Of a stretch of 64,000 bases of DNA, positions 36,746 through 48,925 are shown one piece after another. Position numbers and translations under genes: made by a program. The DNA comes from Ariolimax columbianus (lineage: Eukaryota > Mollusca > Gastropoda > Stylommatophora > Arionidae), in the NCBI GenBank assembly GCA_036924085.1, contig JAVGWX010000002.1, forward strand, positions 84,500,704-84,564,703, written 5' to 3'. Position 1 is the first letter of the stretch. Every line of letters starts with the position of its first letter. Below the pieces are notes generated by a model that did no database searches, was not told where the DNA came from, and worked only from the letters and a program-made list of their open reading frames with translations.

Positions 36746-39330
36746 CATTTCAAAGTTCTGAAAATTGAATAAACTTATGATCTGCTATTTTTTTACAAAT
36801 CGCTTTCTACTCAATTTTGATTTTAGAAACATTGGTTTTTCTTGTCAGTAAAATTACTTGAAAGTCAGTGGAAATGCTTTTAACATATTCACATAATTAG
36901 TACGTTAAAATTGCAATACATTTCAAAGTGCTGAAAATTGTTCAAACTTATAATATGCAATTTTTTTTCAAATCGCCTTTAATTTTGATTTTAGAAACAT
37001 TGGTTTTTCTTGTAAGTAAAACTACTTGAAAGTGAGAGGAAATGCTTTTAACTTATCCACATAAATAGTGCGTTACAATTGCAATACATTTCAAAGTGCT
37101 GAACATTGTCTTAGTTTATGATCGGCAATTTTTTTTCAAATCGCCTTATTACTCAATTTTGATTTTAGAAACATTGGTTTTTCTTTTTAGTAAAATTACT
37201 TGAAAGTCAGTGGAAATGCTTTTACCTTATCCACATAATTAGTGCGTTACAATTGCAATACATTTCAAAGTGCTGAAAATTGTCTGAACTTATGATATGC
37301 TATTTTTTTACAAATCGCTTTCTACTCAATTTTGATTTTAGAAACATTGGTTTTTCTTGTCAGTAAAATTACTTGAAAGTCAGTGGAAATGCTTGTAACT
37401 TATCCACATAATTAGTACGTTAAAATTGCAATACATTTCAAAGTGCTGGAAATTGTTCAAACTTATAATATGCAATTTTTTTTCAAATCGCCTTCTACTC
37501 AGATTTGATTTTAGAAACATTGGTTTTTCTTGTTAGAAAAATTACTTGAAAGTCAGTGGAAATGCTTTTAACTTATCCACATAATTAGTGCGTTACAATT
37601 GCAATACAGTTCAAAGTTCTGAAAATTGAATAAACTTATGATCTGCTATTTTTTTTCAAATCGCTTTCTACTCAATTTTGATTTTAGAAACATTGGATTT
37701 TCTGGTCAGTAAAATTACTTGAAAGTCAGTGGAGATGCTTTTAACTTATCCACATAATTAGTGCGTTACAATTGCAATACATTTCAAAGTTCTGAAAATT
37801 GAATAAACTTATGATCTGCTATTTTTTTTCAAATCGCTTTCTACTCAATTTTGATTTTAGAAACATTGGTTTTTCTTGTCAGTAAAATTACTTGAAAGTC
37901 AGTGGAAATGCTTTTAACATATCCACATAATTAGTACGTTAAAATTGCAATACATTTCAAAGTGCTGAAAATTGTTCAAACTTATAATATGCAATTTTTT
38001 TTCAAATCGCCTTTAATTTTGATTTTAGAAACATTGGTTTTTCTTGTAAGTAAAACTACTTGAAAGTGAGAGGAAATGCTTTTATCTTATCCGCATAATT
38101 AGTGCGTTACAATTGCAATACATTTCAAAGTGCTAAACATTGTCTTAGTTTATGATCGTCAATTTTTTTTCAAATCGCCTTATTACTCAATTTTGATTTT
38201 TAGAAACATTGGTTTTTCTTGTTAGCAAAATTACTTGAAAGTCAGTGGAAATGCTTTTACCTTATCCACATAATTAGTGCGTTACAATTGCAATACATTT
38301 CAAAGTGCTGAAAATTGTCTGAACTTATGATATGCTATTTTTTTACAAATCGCTTTCTACTCTTTTGATTTTAGAAACATTGGTTTTTCTTGTCAGTAAA
38401 ATTACTTTAAAGTCAGTGGAAATGCTTTTAACTTATCGCTTTCTACTCAATTTTGATTTTAGAAACATTGGTTTTTCTTGTTAGAAAAATTACTTGAAAG
38501 TCAGTGGAAATGCTTTTAACTTATCCACATAATTAGTGCGTTACAATTGCAATACATTTCAAAGTTCTGAAAATTGAATAAACTTATGATCTTCTATTTT
38601 TTTTCAAATCGCTTTCTACTCAATTTTGATTTTAGAAACATTGGATTTTCTGGTCAGTAAAATTACTTGAAAGTCAGTGGAAATGCTTTTTACTTATCCA
38701 CATAATTAGTGCGTTACAATTGCAATACATTTCAAAGTTCTGAAAATTGAATAAACTTATGATCTTCTATTTTTTTTCAAATCGCTTTCTACTCAATTTT
38801 GATTTTAGAAACATTGGATTTTCTGGTCAGTAAAATTACTTGAAAGTCAGTGGAAATGCTTTTAACCTATCCACAAAATTAGTGCGTTATACAATTGCAA
38901 TACATTTCAAAGTGCTAAAAATTGTCTGAACTTATGATATGTTATTTTATTACAAATCGCTTTCTACTCAATTTTGATTTTAGAAACATTGGTTTTTCTT
39001 GTCAGTAAAATTACTTGAAAGTCAGTGGAAATGCTTTTAACTTATCCACATAATTAGTGCGTTACAATTGCAATACATTTCAAAGTGCTGAACATTGTCT
39101 TAGTTTATGATCGGCAATTTTTTTTCAAATCGCCTTATTACTCAATTTTGATTTTAGAAACATTGGTTTTTCTTGTTTGTAAAATTACTTGAAAGTCAGT
39201 GGAAATGCTTTTACCTTATCCACATAATTAGTGCGTTACAATTGCAATACATTTAAAAGTTCTGAAAATTGAATAAACTTATGATCTGCTATTTTTTTTC
39301 AAATCGCTTTCTACTCAATTTTGATTTTAG
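36650..39330 (+). repeat. 3,715-bp higher-order period, copy 1 (matched part)
   Basis: Matches about 40365-43045 at a constant 3,715 bp. Shared markers are TTCTTTTTAG (37181/40896), CAATACAGTTC, TCAGTGGAGATGC, CTTATCCGCATAATT (38086/41801), GTTAGCAAAATT, the half-monomer (38348/42063), GTTATACAATTGC (38886/42601) and CTTGTTTGTAAAATT (39173/42888). Confidence 0.85.
38348..38433 (+). repeat. Half-monomer 1 (86 bp)
   Basis: Begins as a normal unit (with TACTCTTTTGATT and ACTTTAAAG) but jumps from AACTTAT straight into CGCTTTCTACTC of the next monomer. The lost half held TTATCCACA, the central CpG, the ATTGCAAT palindrome and the T-tract. The junction CTTATCGC can be explained by ATC present at both breakpoints (TTATCCAC and AAATCGCT). 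Confidence 0.88.
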
Positions 39331-40018
39331 AAACAATGGTTTTTCTTGTCAGTAAAATTACTTGAAAGTCAGTGGAAATGCTTTTAACTTATCCACATAA
39401 TTAGTACGTTAAAATTGCAATACATTTTAAAGTGCTGAAAATTGTTCAAACTTATAATATGCAATTTTTTTTCAAATCGCCTTCTACTCAGATTTGATTT
39501 TAGAAACATTGGTTTTTCTTGTTAGAAAAATTACTTGAAAGTCAGTGGAAATGCTTTTAACTTATCCACATAATTAGTGCGTTACAATTGCAATACATTT
39601 CAAAGTGCTGAAAATTGTCTGAACTTATGATATGCTATTTTTTTACAAATCGCTTTCTACTCAATTTTGATTTTAGAAACAATGGTTTTTCTTGTCAGTA
39701 AAATTACTTGAAAGTCAGTGGAAATGCTTTTAACTTATCCACATAATTAGTACGTTAAAATTGCAATACATTTTAAAGTGCTGAAAATTGTTCAAACTTA
39801 TAATATGCAATTTTTTTTCAAATCGCCTTGTACTCAGATTTGATTTTAGAAACATTGGTTTTTCTTGTTAGAAAAATTACTTGAAAGTCAGTGGAAATGC
39901 TTTTAACTTATCCACATAATTAGTGCGTTACAATTGCAATACATTTCAAAGTTCTGAAAATTGAATAAACTTATGATCTGCTATTTTTTTTCAAATCGCT
40001 TTCTACTCAATTTTGATT
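39325..40018 (+). repeat. Dimer amplification, 346-bp spacing
   Basis: Two-monomer unit (AAACAATGG with GTCAG, then a G type) present twice in tandem, with CATTTTAAAGTGC near 39424 and 39770. The second G unit reads CCTTGTACTCAG for CCTTCTACTCAG. A further AAACAATGG unit follows near 40197. Confidence 0.7.
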
Positions 40019-40364
40019 TTAGAAACATTGGATTTTCTGGTCAGTAAAATTACTTGAAAGTCAGTGGAGATGCTTTTAACTTATCCACATAATTAGTGCG
40101 TTACAATTGCAATACATTTCAAAGTTCTGAAAATTGAATAAACTTATGATCTGCTATTTTTTTTCAAATCGCTTTCTACTCAATTTTGATTTTAGAAACA
40201 ATGGTTTTTCTTGTTAGTAAAATTACTTGAAAGTCAGTGGAAATGCTTTTAACTTATCCACATAATTAGTGCGTTACAATTGCAATACATTTCAAAGTTC
40301 TGAAAATTGAATAAACTTATGATCTGCTATTTTTTTTCAAATCGCTTTCTACTCAATTTTGATT

Positions 40365-43045
40365 TTAGAAACATTGGTTTTTCTTGTTAGTAAAATTACT
40401 TGAAAGTCACTGGAAATGCTTTTAACTTATCCACATAATTAGTGCGTTACAATTGCAATACATTTCAAAGTTCTGAAAATTGAATAAACTTATGATCTGC
40501 TATTTTTTTACAAATCGCTTTCTACTCAATTTTGATTTTAGAAACATTGGTTTTTCTTGTCAGTAAAATTACTTGAAAGTCAGTGGAAATGCTTTTAACA
40601 TATCCACATAATTAGTACGTTAAAATTGCAATACATTTGAAAGTTCTGAAAATTGTTCAAACTTATAATATGCAATTTTTTTTCAAATCGCTTTTAATTT
40701 TGATTTTAGAAACATTGGTTTTTCTTGTAAGTAAAACTACTTGAAAGTGAGAGGAAATGCTTTTAACTTATCCACATAATTAGTGCGTTACAATTGCAAT
40801 ACATTTCAAAGTGCTGAACATTGTCTTAGTTTATGATCGGCAATTTTTTTTCAAATCGCCTTATTACTCAATTTTGATTTTAGAAACATTGGATTTTCTT
40901 TTTAGTAAAATTACTTGAAAGTCAGTGGAAATGCTTTTACCTTATCCACATAATTAGTGCGTTACAATTGCAATACATTTCAAAGTGCTGAAAATTGTCT
41001 GAACTTATGATATGCTATTTTTTTACAAATCGCTTTCTACTCAATTTTGATTTTAGAAACATTGGTTTTTCTTGTCAGTAAAATTACTTGAAAGTCAGTG
41101 GAAATGCTTTTAACTTATCCACATAATTAGTACGTTAAAATTGCAATACATTTCAAAGTGCTGAAAATTGTTCAAACTTATAATATGCAATTTTTTTTCA
41201 AATCGCCTTCTACTCAGATTTGATTTTAGAAACATTGGTTTTTCTTGTTAGAAAAATTACTTGAAAGTCAGTGGAAATGCTTTTAACTTATCCACATAAT
41301 TAGTGCGTTACAATTGCAATACAGTTCAAAGTTCTGAAAATTGAATAAACTTATGATCTGCTATTTTTTTTCAAATCGCTTTCTACTCAATTTTGATTTT
41401 AGAAACATTGGATTTTCTGGTCAGTAAAATTACTTGAAAGTCAGTGGAGATGCTTTTAACTTATCCACATAATTAGTGCGTTACAATTGCAATACATTTC
41501 AAAGTTCTGAAAATTGAATAAACTTATGATCTGCTATTTTTTTTCAAATCGCTTTCTACTCAATTTTGATTTTAGAAACATTGGTTTTTCTTGTCAGTAA
41601 AATTACTTGAAAGTCAGTGGAAATGCTTTTAACATATCCACATAATTAGTACGTTAAAATTGCAATACATTTCAAAGTGCTGAAAATTGTTCAAACTTAT
41701 AATATGCAATTTTTTTTCAAATCGCCTTTAATTTTGATTTTAGAAACATTGGTTTTTCTTGTAAGTAAAACTACTTGAAAGTGAGAGGAAATGCTTTTAT
41801 CTTATCCGCATAATTAGTGCGTTACAATTGCAATACATTTCAAAGTGCTGAACATTGTCTTAGTTTATGATCGGCAATTTTTTTTCAAATCGCCTTATTA
41901 CTCAATTTTGATTTTTAGAAACATTGGTTTTTCTTGTTAGCAAAATTACTTGAAAGTCAGTGGAAATGCTTTTACCTTATCCACATAATTAGTGCGTTAC
42001 AATTGCAATACATTTCAAAGTGCTGAAAATTGTCTGAACTTATGATATGCTATTTTTTTACAAATCGCTTTCTACTCTTTTGATTTTAGAAACATTGGTT
42101 TTTCTTGTCAGTAAAATTACTTTAAAGTCAGTGGAAATGCTTTTAACTTATCGCTTTCTACTCAATTTTGATTTTAGAAACATTGGTTTTTCTTGTTAGA
42201 AAAATTACTTGAAAGTCAGTGGAAATGCTTTTAACTTATCCACATAATTAGTGCGTTACAATTGCAATACATTTCAAAGTTCTGAAAATTGAATAAACTT
42301 ATGATCTCCTATTTTTTTTCAAATCGCTTTCTACTCAATTTTGATTTTAGAAACATTGGATTTTCTGGTCAGTAAAATTACTTGAAAGTCAGTGGAAATG
42401 CTTTTTACTTATCCACATAATTAGTGCGTTACAATTGCAATACATTTCAAAGTTCTGAAAATTGAATAAACTTATGATCTTCTATTTTTTTTCAAATCGC
42501 TTTCTACTCAATTTTGATTTTAGAAACATTGGATTTTCTGGTCAGTAAAATTACTTGAAAGTCAGTGGAAATGCTTTTAACCTATCCACAAAATTAGTGC
42601 GTTATACAATTGCAATACATTTCAAAGTGCTAAAAATTGTCTGAACTTATGATATGTTATTTTATTACAAATCGCTTTCTACTCAATTTTGATTTTAGAA
42701 ACATTGGTTTTTCTTGTCAGTAAAATTACTTGAAAGTCAGTGGAAATGCTTTTAACTTATCCACATAATTAGTGCGTTACAATTGCAATACATTTCAAAG
42801 TGCTGAACATTGTCTTAGTTTATGATCGGCAATTTTTTTTCAAATCGCCTTATTACTCAATTTTGATTTTAGAAACATTGGTTTTTCTTGTTTGTAAAAT
42901 TACTTGAAAGTCAGTGGAAATGCTTTTACCTTATCCACATAATTAGTGCGTTACAATTGCAATACATTTAAAAGTTCTGAAAATTGAATAAACTTATGAT
43001 CTGCTATTTTTTTTCAAATCGCTTTCTACTCAATTTTGATTTTAG
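40365..43045 (+). repeat. 3,715-bp higher-order period, copy 2 (matched part)
   Basis: Second copy of 36650-39330. About 1 kb between the copies (39330-40365) is not part of the matched core and contains a dimer amplified at 346 bp spacing (ACAATGG at 39333 and 39679). Confidence 0.85.
42063..42148 (+). repeat. Half-monomer 2 (86 bp)
   Basis: Same structure and junction as half-monomer 1, exactly 3,715 bp downstream, so it was copied with the surrounding block. Confidence 0.88.
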
Positions 43046-45069
43046 AAACATTGGTTTTTCTTGTTAGTAAAATTACTTGAAAGTCAGTGGAAATGCTTTT
43101 AACTCATCCACATAATTAGTGCGTTACAATTGCAATACATTTCAAAGTTCTGAAAATTGAATAAACTTATGATCTGCTATTTTTTTACAAATCGCTTTCT
43201 ACTCAATTTTGATTTTAGAAACATTGGTTTTTCTTGTCAGTAAAATTACTTGAAAGTCAGTGGAATTGCTTTTAACTTATCCACATAATTAGTACGTTAA
43301 AATTGCAATACATTTCAAAGTGCTGAAAATTGTTCAAACTTATAATATGCAATTTTTTTTTCAAATCGCCTTCTACTCAGATTTGATTTTAGAAACATTG
43401 GTTTTTCTTGTTAGAAAAATTACTTGAAAGTCAGTAGAAATGCTTTTAACTTATCCACATAATTAGTGAGTTACAATTGCAATACATTTCAAAGTTCTGA
43501 AAATTGAATAAACTTATGATCTGCTATTTTTTTTCAAATCGCTTTCTACTCAATTTTGATTTTAGAAACATTGGATTTTCTGGTCAGTAAAATTACTTGA
43601 AAGTCAGTGGAGATGCTTTTAACTTATCCACATAATTAGTGCGTTACAATTGCAATACATTTCAAAGTTCTGAAAATTGAATAAACTTATGATCTGCTAT
43701 TTTTTTTCAAATCGCTTTCTACTCAATTTTGATTTTAGAAACATTGGTTTTTCTTGTTAGTAAAATTACTTGAAAGTCAGTGGAAATGCTTTTAACTTAT
43801 CCACATAATTAGTGCGTTACAATTGCAATACATTTCAAAGTTCTGAAAATTGAATAAACTTATGATCTGCTATTTTTTTACAAATCGCTTTCTACTCAAT
43901 TTTGATTTTAGAAACATTGGTTTTTCTTGTCAGTAAAATTACTTGAAAGTCAGTGGAAATGCTTTTAACATATCCACATAATTAGTACGTTAAAATTGCA
44001 ATACATTTCAAAGTGCTGAAAATTGTTTAAACTTATAATATGCAATTTTTTTTCAAATCGCCTTTAATTTTGATTTTAGAAACATTGGTTTTTCTTGTAA
44101 GTAAAACTACTTGAAAGTGAGAGGAAATGCTTTTATCTTATCCACATAATTAGTGCGTTACAATTGCAATACATTTCAAAGTTCTGAAAATTGAATAAAC
44201 TTATGATCGGCAATTTTTTTTCAAATCGCTTTCTACTCAATTTTGATTTTAGAAACATTGGTTTTTCTTGTTAGTAAAATTACTTGAAAGTCAGTGGAAA
44301 TGCTTTTACCTTATCCACATAATTAGTGCGTTACAATTGCAATACATTTCAAAGTGCTGAAAATTGTCTGAACTTATGATATGCTATTTTTTTACAAATC
44401 GCTTTCTACTCAATTTTGATTTTAGAAACAATAGTTTTTCTTGTCAGTAAAATTACTTGAAAGTCAGTGGAAATGCTTTTAACTTATCCACATAATTAGT
44501 ACGTTAAAATTGCAATACATTTCAAAGTGCTGAAAATTGTTTAAACTTATAATATGCAATTTTTTTTCAAATCGCCTTGTACTCAGATTTGATTTTAGAA
44601 ACATTGGTTTTTCTTGTTAGAAAAATTACTTCAAAGTCAGTGGAAATGCTTTTAACTTATCCACATAAATAGTGCGTTACAATTGCAATACATTTCAAAG
44701 TTCTGAAAATTGAATAAACTTATGATCTGCTATTTTTTTTCAAATCGCTTTCTACTCAATTTTGATTTTAGAAACATTGGATTTTCTGGTCAGTAAAATT
44801 ACTTGAAAGTCAGTGGAGATGCTTTTAACTTATCCACATAATTAGTGCGTTACAATTGCAATACATTTCAAAGTTCTGAAAATTGAATAAACTTATGATC
44901 TGCTATTTTTTTTCAAATCGCTTTCTACTCAATTTTGATTTTAGAAACATTGGTTTTTCTTGTTAGTAAAATTACTTGAAAGTCAGTGGAAATGCTTTTA
45001 ACTTATCCACATAATTAGTGCGTTACAATTGCAATACATTTCAAAGTTCTGAAAATTGAATAAACTTAT

Positions 45070-46130
45070 AATATGCAATTTTTTTCTCAAATCGCCTTTA
45101 ATTTTGATTTTAGAAACATTGGTTTTTCTTGTAAGTAAAACTACTTGAAAGTGAGAGGAAATGCTTTTATCTTATCCACATAATTAGTGCGTTACAATTG
45201 CAATACATTTCAAAGTGCTGAACATTGTCTTAGTTTATGATCGGCAATTTTTTTTCAAATCGCCTTATTACTCAATTTTGATTTTAGAAACATTGGTTTT
45301 TCTTGTTAGTAAAATTACTTGAAAGTCAGTGGAAATGCTTTTGCCTTATCCACATAATTAGTGCGTTACAATTGCAATACATTTCAAAGTGCTGAAAATT
45401 GTCTGAACTTATGATATGCTATTTTTATACAAATCGCTTTCTACTCTTTTGATTTTAGAAACATTGGTTTTTCTTGTCAGTAAAATTACTTTAAAGTCAG
45501 TGGAAATGCTTTTAACTTATCGCTTTCTACTCAATTTTGATTTTAGAAACATTGGTTTTTCTTGTTAGAAAAATTACTTCAAAGTCAGTGGAAATGCTTT
45601 TAACTTATCCACATAATTAGTGCGTTACAATTGCAATACATTTCAAAGTTCTGAAAATTGAATAAACTTATGATCTTCTATTTTTTTTCAAATCGCTTTC
45701 TACTCAATTTTGATTTTAGAAACATTGGATTTTCTGGTCAGTAAAATTACTTGAAAGTCAGTGGAAATGCTTTTAACTTATCCACATAATTAGTGCGTTA
45801 CAATTGCAATACATTTAAAAGTTCTGAAAATTGAATAAACTTATGATCTTCTATTTTTTTTCAAATCGCTTTCTACTCAATTTTGATTTTAGAAACATTG
45901 GATTTTCTGGTCAGTAAAATTACTTGAAAGTCAGTGGAAATGCTTTTAACCTATCCACAAAATTAGTGCGTTATACAATTGCAATACATTTCAAAGTGCT
46001 AAAAATTGTCTGAACTTATGATATGTTATTTTATTACAAATCGCTTTCTACTCAATTTTGATTTTAGAAACATTGGTTTTTCTTGTCAGTAAAATTACTT
46101 GAAAGTCAGTGGAAATGCTTTTAACTTATC
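45070..46130 (+). repeat. Third, partial copy of the half-monomer-bearing block
   Basis: About 1.06 kb matches 41700-42760 at 3,369 bp: F, A, half-monomer, a G-like unit, two C units with GATCTTCTATT, and the unit with GTTATACAATTGC (45970) and TATGTTATTTTATTAC. 3,369 is two monomers less than 3,715. Confidence 0.8.
45432..45517 (+). repeat. Half-monomer 3 (86 bp)
   Basis: Same structure within the third block copy, 3,369 bp after half-monomer 2. The preceding T-tract is interrupted (TTTTTATAC). Confidence 0.87.
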
Positions 46131-47760
46131 CACATAATTAGTGCGTTAAAATTGCAATACATTTCAAAGTGCTGAAAATTGTTCAAACTTATAATATGCA
46201 ATTTTTTTTCAAATCGCCTTTAATTTTGATTTTAGAAACATTGGTTTTTCTTGTAAGTAAAACTACTTGAAAGTGAGAGGAAATGCTTTTATCTTATCCA
46301 CATAATTAGTGCGTTACAATTGCAATACATTTCAAAGTGCTGAACATTGTCTTAGTTTATGATCGGCAATTTTTTTTCAAATCGCCTTATTACTCAATTT
46401 TGATTTTAGAAACATTGGTTTTTCTTGTTAGTAAAATTACTTGAAAGTCAGTGGAAATGCTTTTACCTTATCCACATAATTAGTGCGTTACAATTGCAAT
46501 ACATTTCAAAGTGCTGAAAATTGTCTGAACATATGATATGCAATTTTTTTACAAATCGCTTTCTACTCAATTTTGATTTTAGAAACATTGGTTTTTCTTG
46601 TCAGTAAAATTACGTGAAAGTCAGTGGAAATGCTTTTAACTTATCCACATAATTAGTACGTTAAAATTGCAATACATTTCAAAGTGCTAAAAATTGTTCA
46701 AACTTATAATATGCAATTTTTTTTCAAATCGCCTTCTACTCAGATTTGATTTTAGAAACATTGGTTTTTCTTGTTAGAAAAATTACTTGAAAGTCAGTGG
46801 AAATGCTTTTAACTTATCCACATAATTAGTGCGTTACAATTGCAATACATTTCAAAGTTCTGAAAATTGAATAAACTTATGATCTGCTATTTTTTTTCAA
46901 ATCGCTTTTTACTCAATTTTGATTTTAGAAACATTGGATTTTCTGGTCAGTAAAATTACTTGAAAGTCAGTGGAAATGCTTTTAACTTATCCACATAATT
47001 AGTGCGTTACAATTGCAATACATTTCAAAGTTCTGAAAATTGAATAAACTTATGATCTGCTATTTTTTTTCAAATCGCTTTCTACTCAATTTTGATTTTA
47101 GAAACATTGGTTTTTCTTGTTAGTAAAATTACTTGAAAGTCAGTGGAAATGCTTTTAACTTATCCACATAATTAGTGCGTTACAATTGCAATACATTTCA
47201 AAGTTCTGAAAATTGATAAAACTTATGATCTGCTATTTTTTTACAAATCGCTTTCTACTCAATTTTGATTTTAGAAACATTGGTTTTTCTAGTCAGTAAA
47301 ATTACTTGAAAGTCAGTGGAATTGCTTTTAACATATCCACATAATTAGTACGTTAAAATTGCAATACATTTGAAAGTTCTGAAAATTGTTCAAACTTATA
47401 ATATGCAATTTTTTTTCAAATCGCTTTTAATTTTGATTTTAGAAACATTGGTTTTTCTTGTAAGTAAAACTACTTGAAAGTGAGAGGAAATGCTTTTAAC
47501 TTATCCACATAATTAGTGCGTTACAATTGCAATACATTTCAAAGTGCTGAATATTGTCTTAGTTTATGATCGGCAATTTTTTTTCAAATCGCCTTATTAC
47601 TCAATTTTGATTTTAGAAACATTGGTTTTTCTTGTTAGTAAAATTACTTGAAAGTCAGTGGAAATGCTTTTACCTTATCCACATAATTAGTGCGTTACAA
47701 TTGCAATACATTTCAAAGTGCTGAAAATTGTCTGAACTTATGATATGCTATTTTTTTACA

Positions 47761-47846
47761 AATCGCTTTCTACTCTTTTGATTTTAGAAATATTGGTTTT
47801 TCTTGTCAGTAAAATTACTTTAAAGTCAGTGGAAATGCTTTTAACT
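47761..47846 (+). repeat. Half-monomer 4 (86 bp)
   Basis: Same TACTCTTTTGATT and ACTTTAAAG markers and CTTATCGC junction, with GAAATATTGG for GAAACATTGG. The monomer after it is a C type (TTTTAATTTTAG, GGATTTTCTGG), not the G-like unit found after copies 1-3, so the right flank has been exchanged. Confidence 0.87.
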
Positions 47847-48899
47847 TATCGCTTTCTACTCAATTTTAATTTTAGAAACATTGGATTTTCTGGTCAGTAA
47901 AATTACTTGAAAGTCAGTGGAAATGCTTTTAACTTATCCACATAATTAGTGCGTTACAATTGCAATACATTTCAAAGTTCTGAAAATTGAATAAACTTAT
48001 GATCTGCTATTTTTTTTCAAATCGCTTTCTACTCAATTTTGATTTTAGAAACATTGGTTTTTCTTGTTAGTAAAATTACTTGAAAGTCAGTGGAAATGCT
48101 TTTAACTTATCCACATAATTAGTGCGTTACAATTGCAATACATTTCAAAGTTCTGAAAATTGAATAAACTTATGATCTGCTATTTTTTTACAAATCGCTT
48201 TCTACTCAATTTTGATTTTAGAAACATTGGTTTTTCTTGTCAGTATAATTACTTGAAAGTCAGTGGAAATGCTTTTAACATATCCACATAATTAGTACGT
48301 TAAAATTGCAACACATTTCAAAGTGCTGAAAATTGTTCAAACTTATAATATGCAATTTTTTTTCAAATCGCCTTTAATTTTGATTTTAGAAACATTGGTT
48401 TTTCTTGTAATTAAACTACTTGAAAGTGAGAGGAAATGCTTTTATCTTATCCACATAATTAGTGCGTTACAATTGCAATACATTTCAAAGTGCTGAACAT
48501 TGTCTTAGTTTATAATCGGCAATTCTTTTTTTAAATCGCCTTATTACTCAATTTTGATTTTAGAAACATTGGTTTTTCTTGTTAGTAAAATTACTTGAAA
48601 GTCAGTGGAAATGCTTTTAACTTATCCACATAACTAGTGCGTTACAATTGCAATACATTTCAAAGTTTTAAAAATTGAATAAACTTATGATCTGCTATTT
48701 TTTTTCAAATCGCTTTCTACTCAATTTTGATTTTAGAAACATTGGTTTTTCTTGTCAGTAAAATTACTTGAAAGTGAGAGGAAATGCTTTTAACATATCC
48801 ACATAATTAGTACGTTAAAATTGCAACACATTTCAAAGTGCTGAAAATTGTTCAAACTTATAATATGCAATTTTTTTTCAAATCGCCTTTAATTTTGAT

Positions 48900-48925
48900 T
48901 TTAGAAACATTTTTTTTTCTTGTAA
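48900..48925 (+). repeat. Expanded T-tract variant within an F monomer
   Basis: AAACATTTTTTTTTCTTG replaces AAACATTGGTTTTTCTTG, turning the conserved GG into TT and merging the flanking T runs into one T9 tract. Seen once in the window. Confidence 0.8.
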
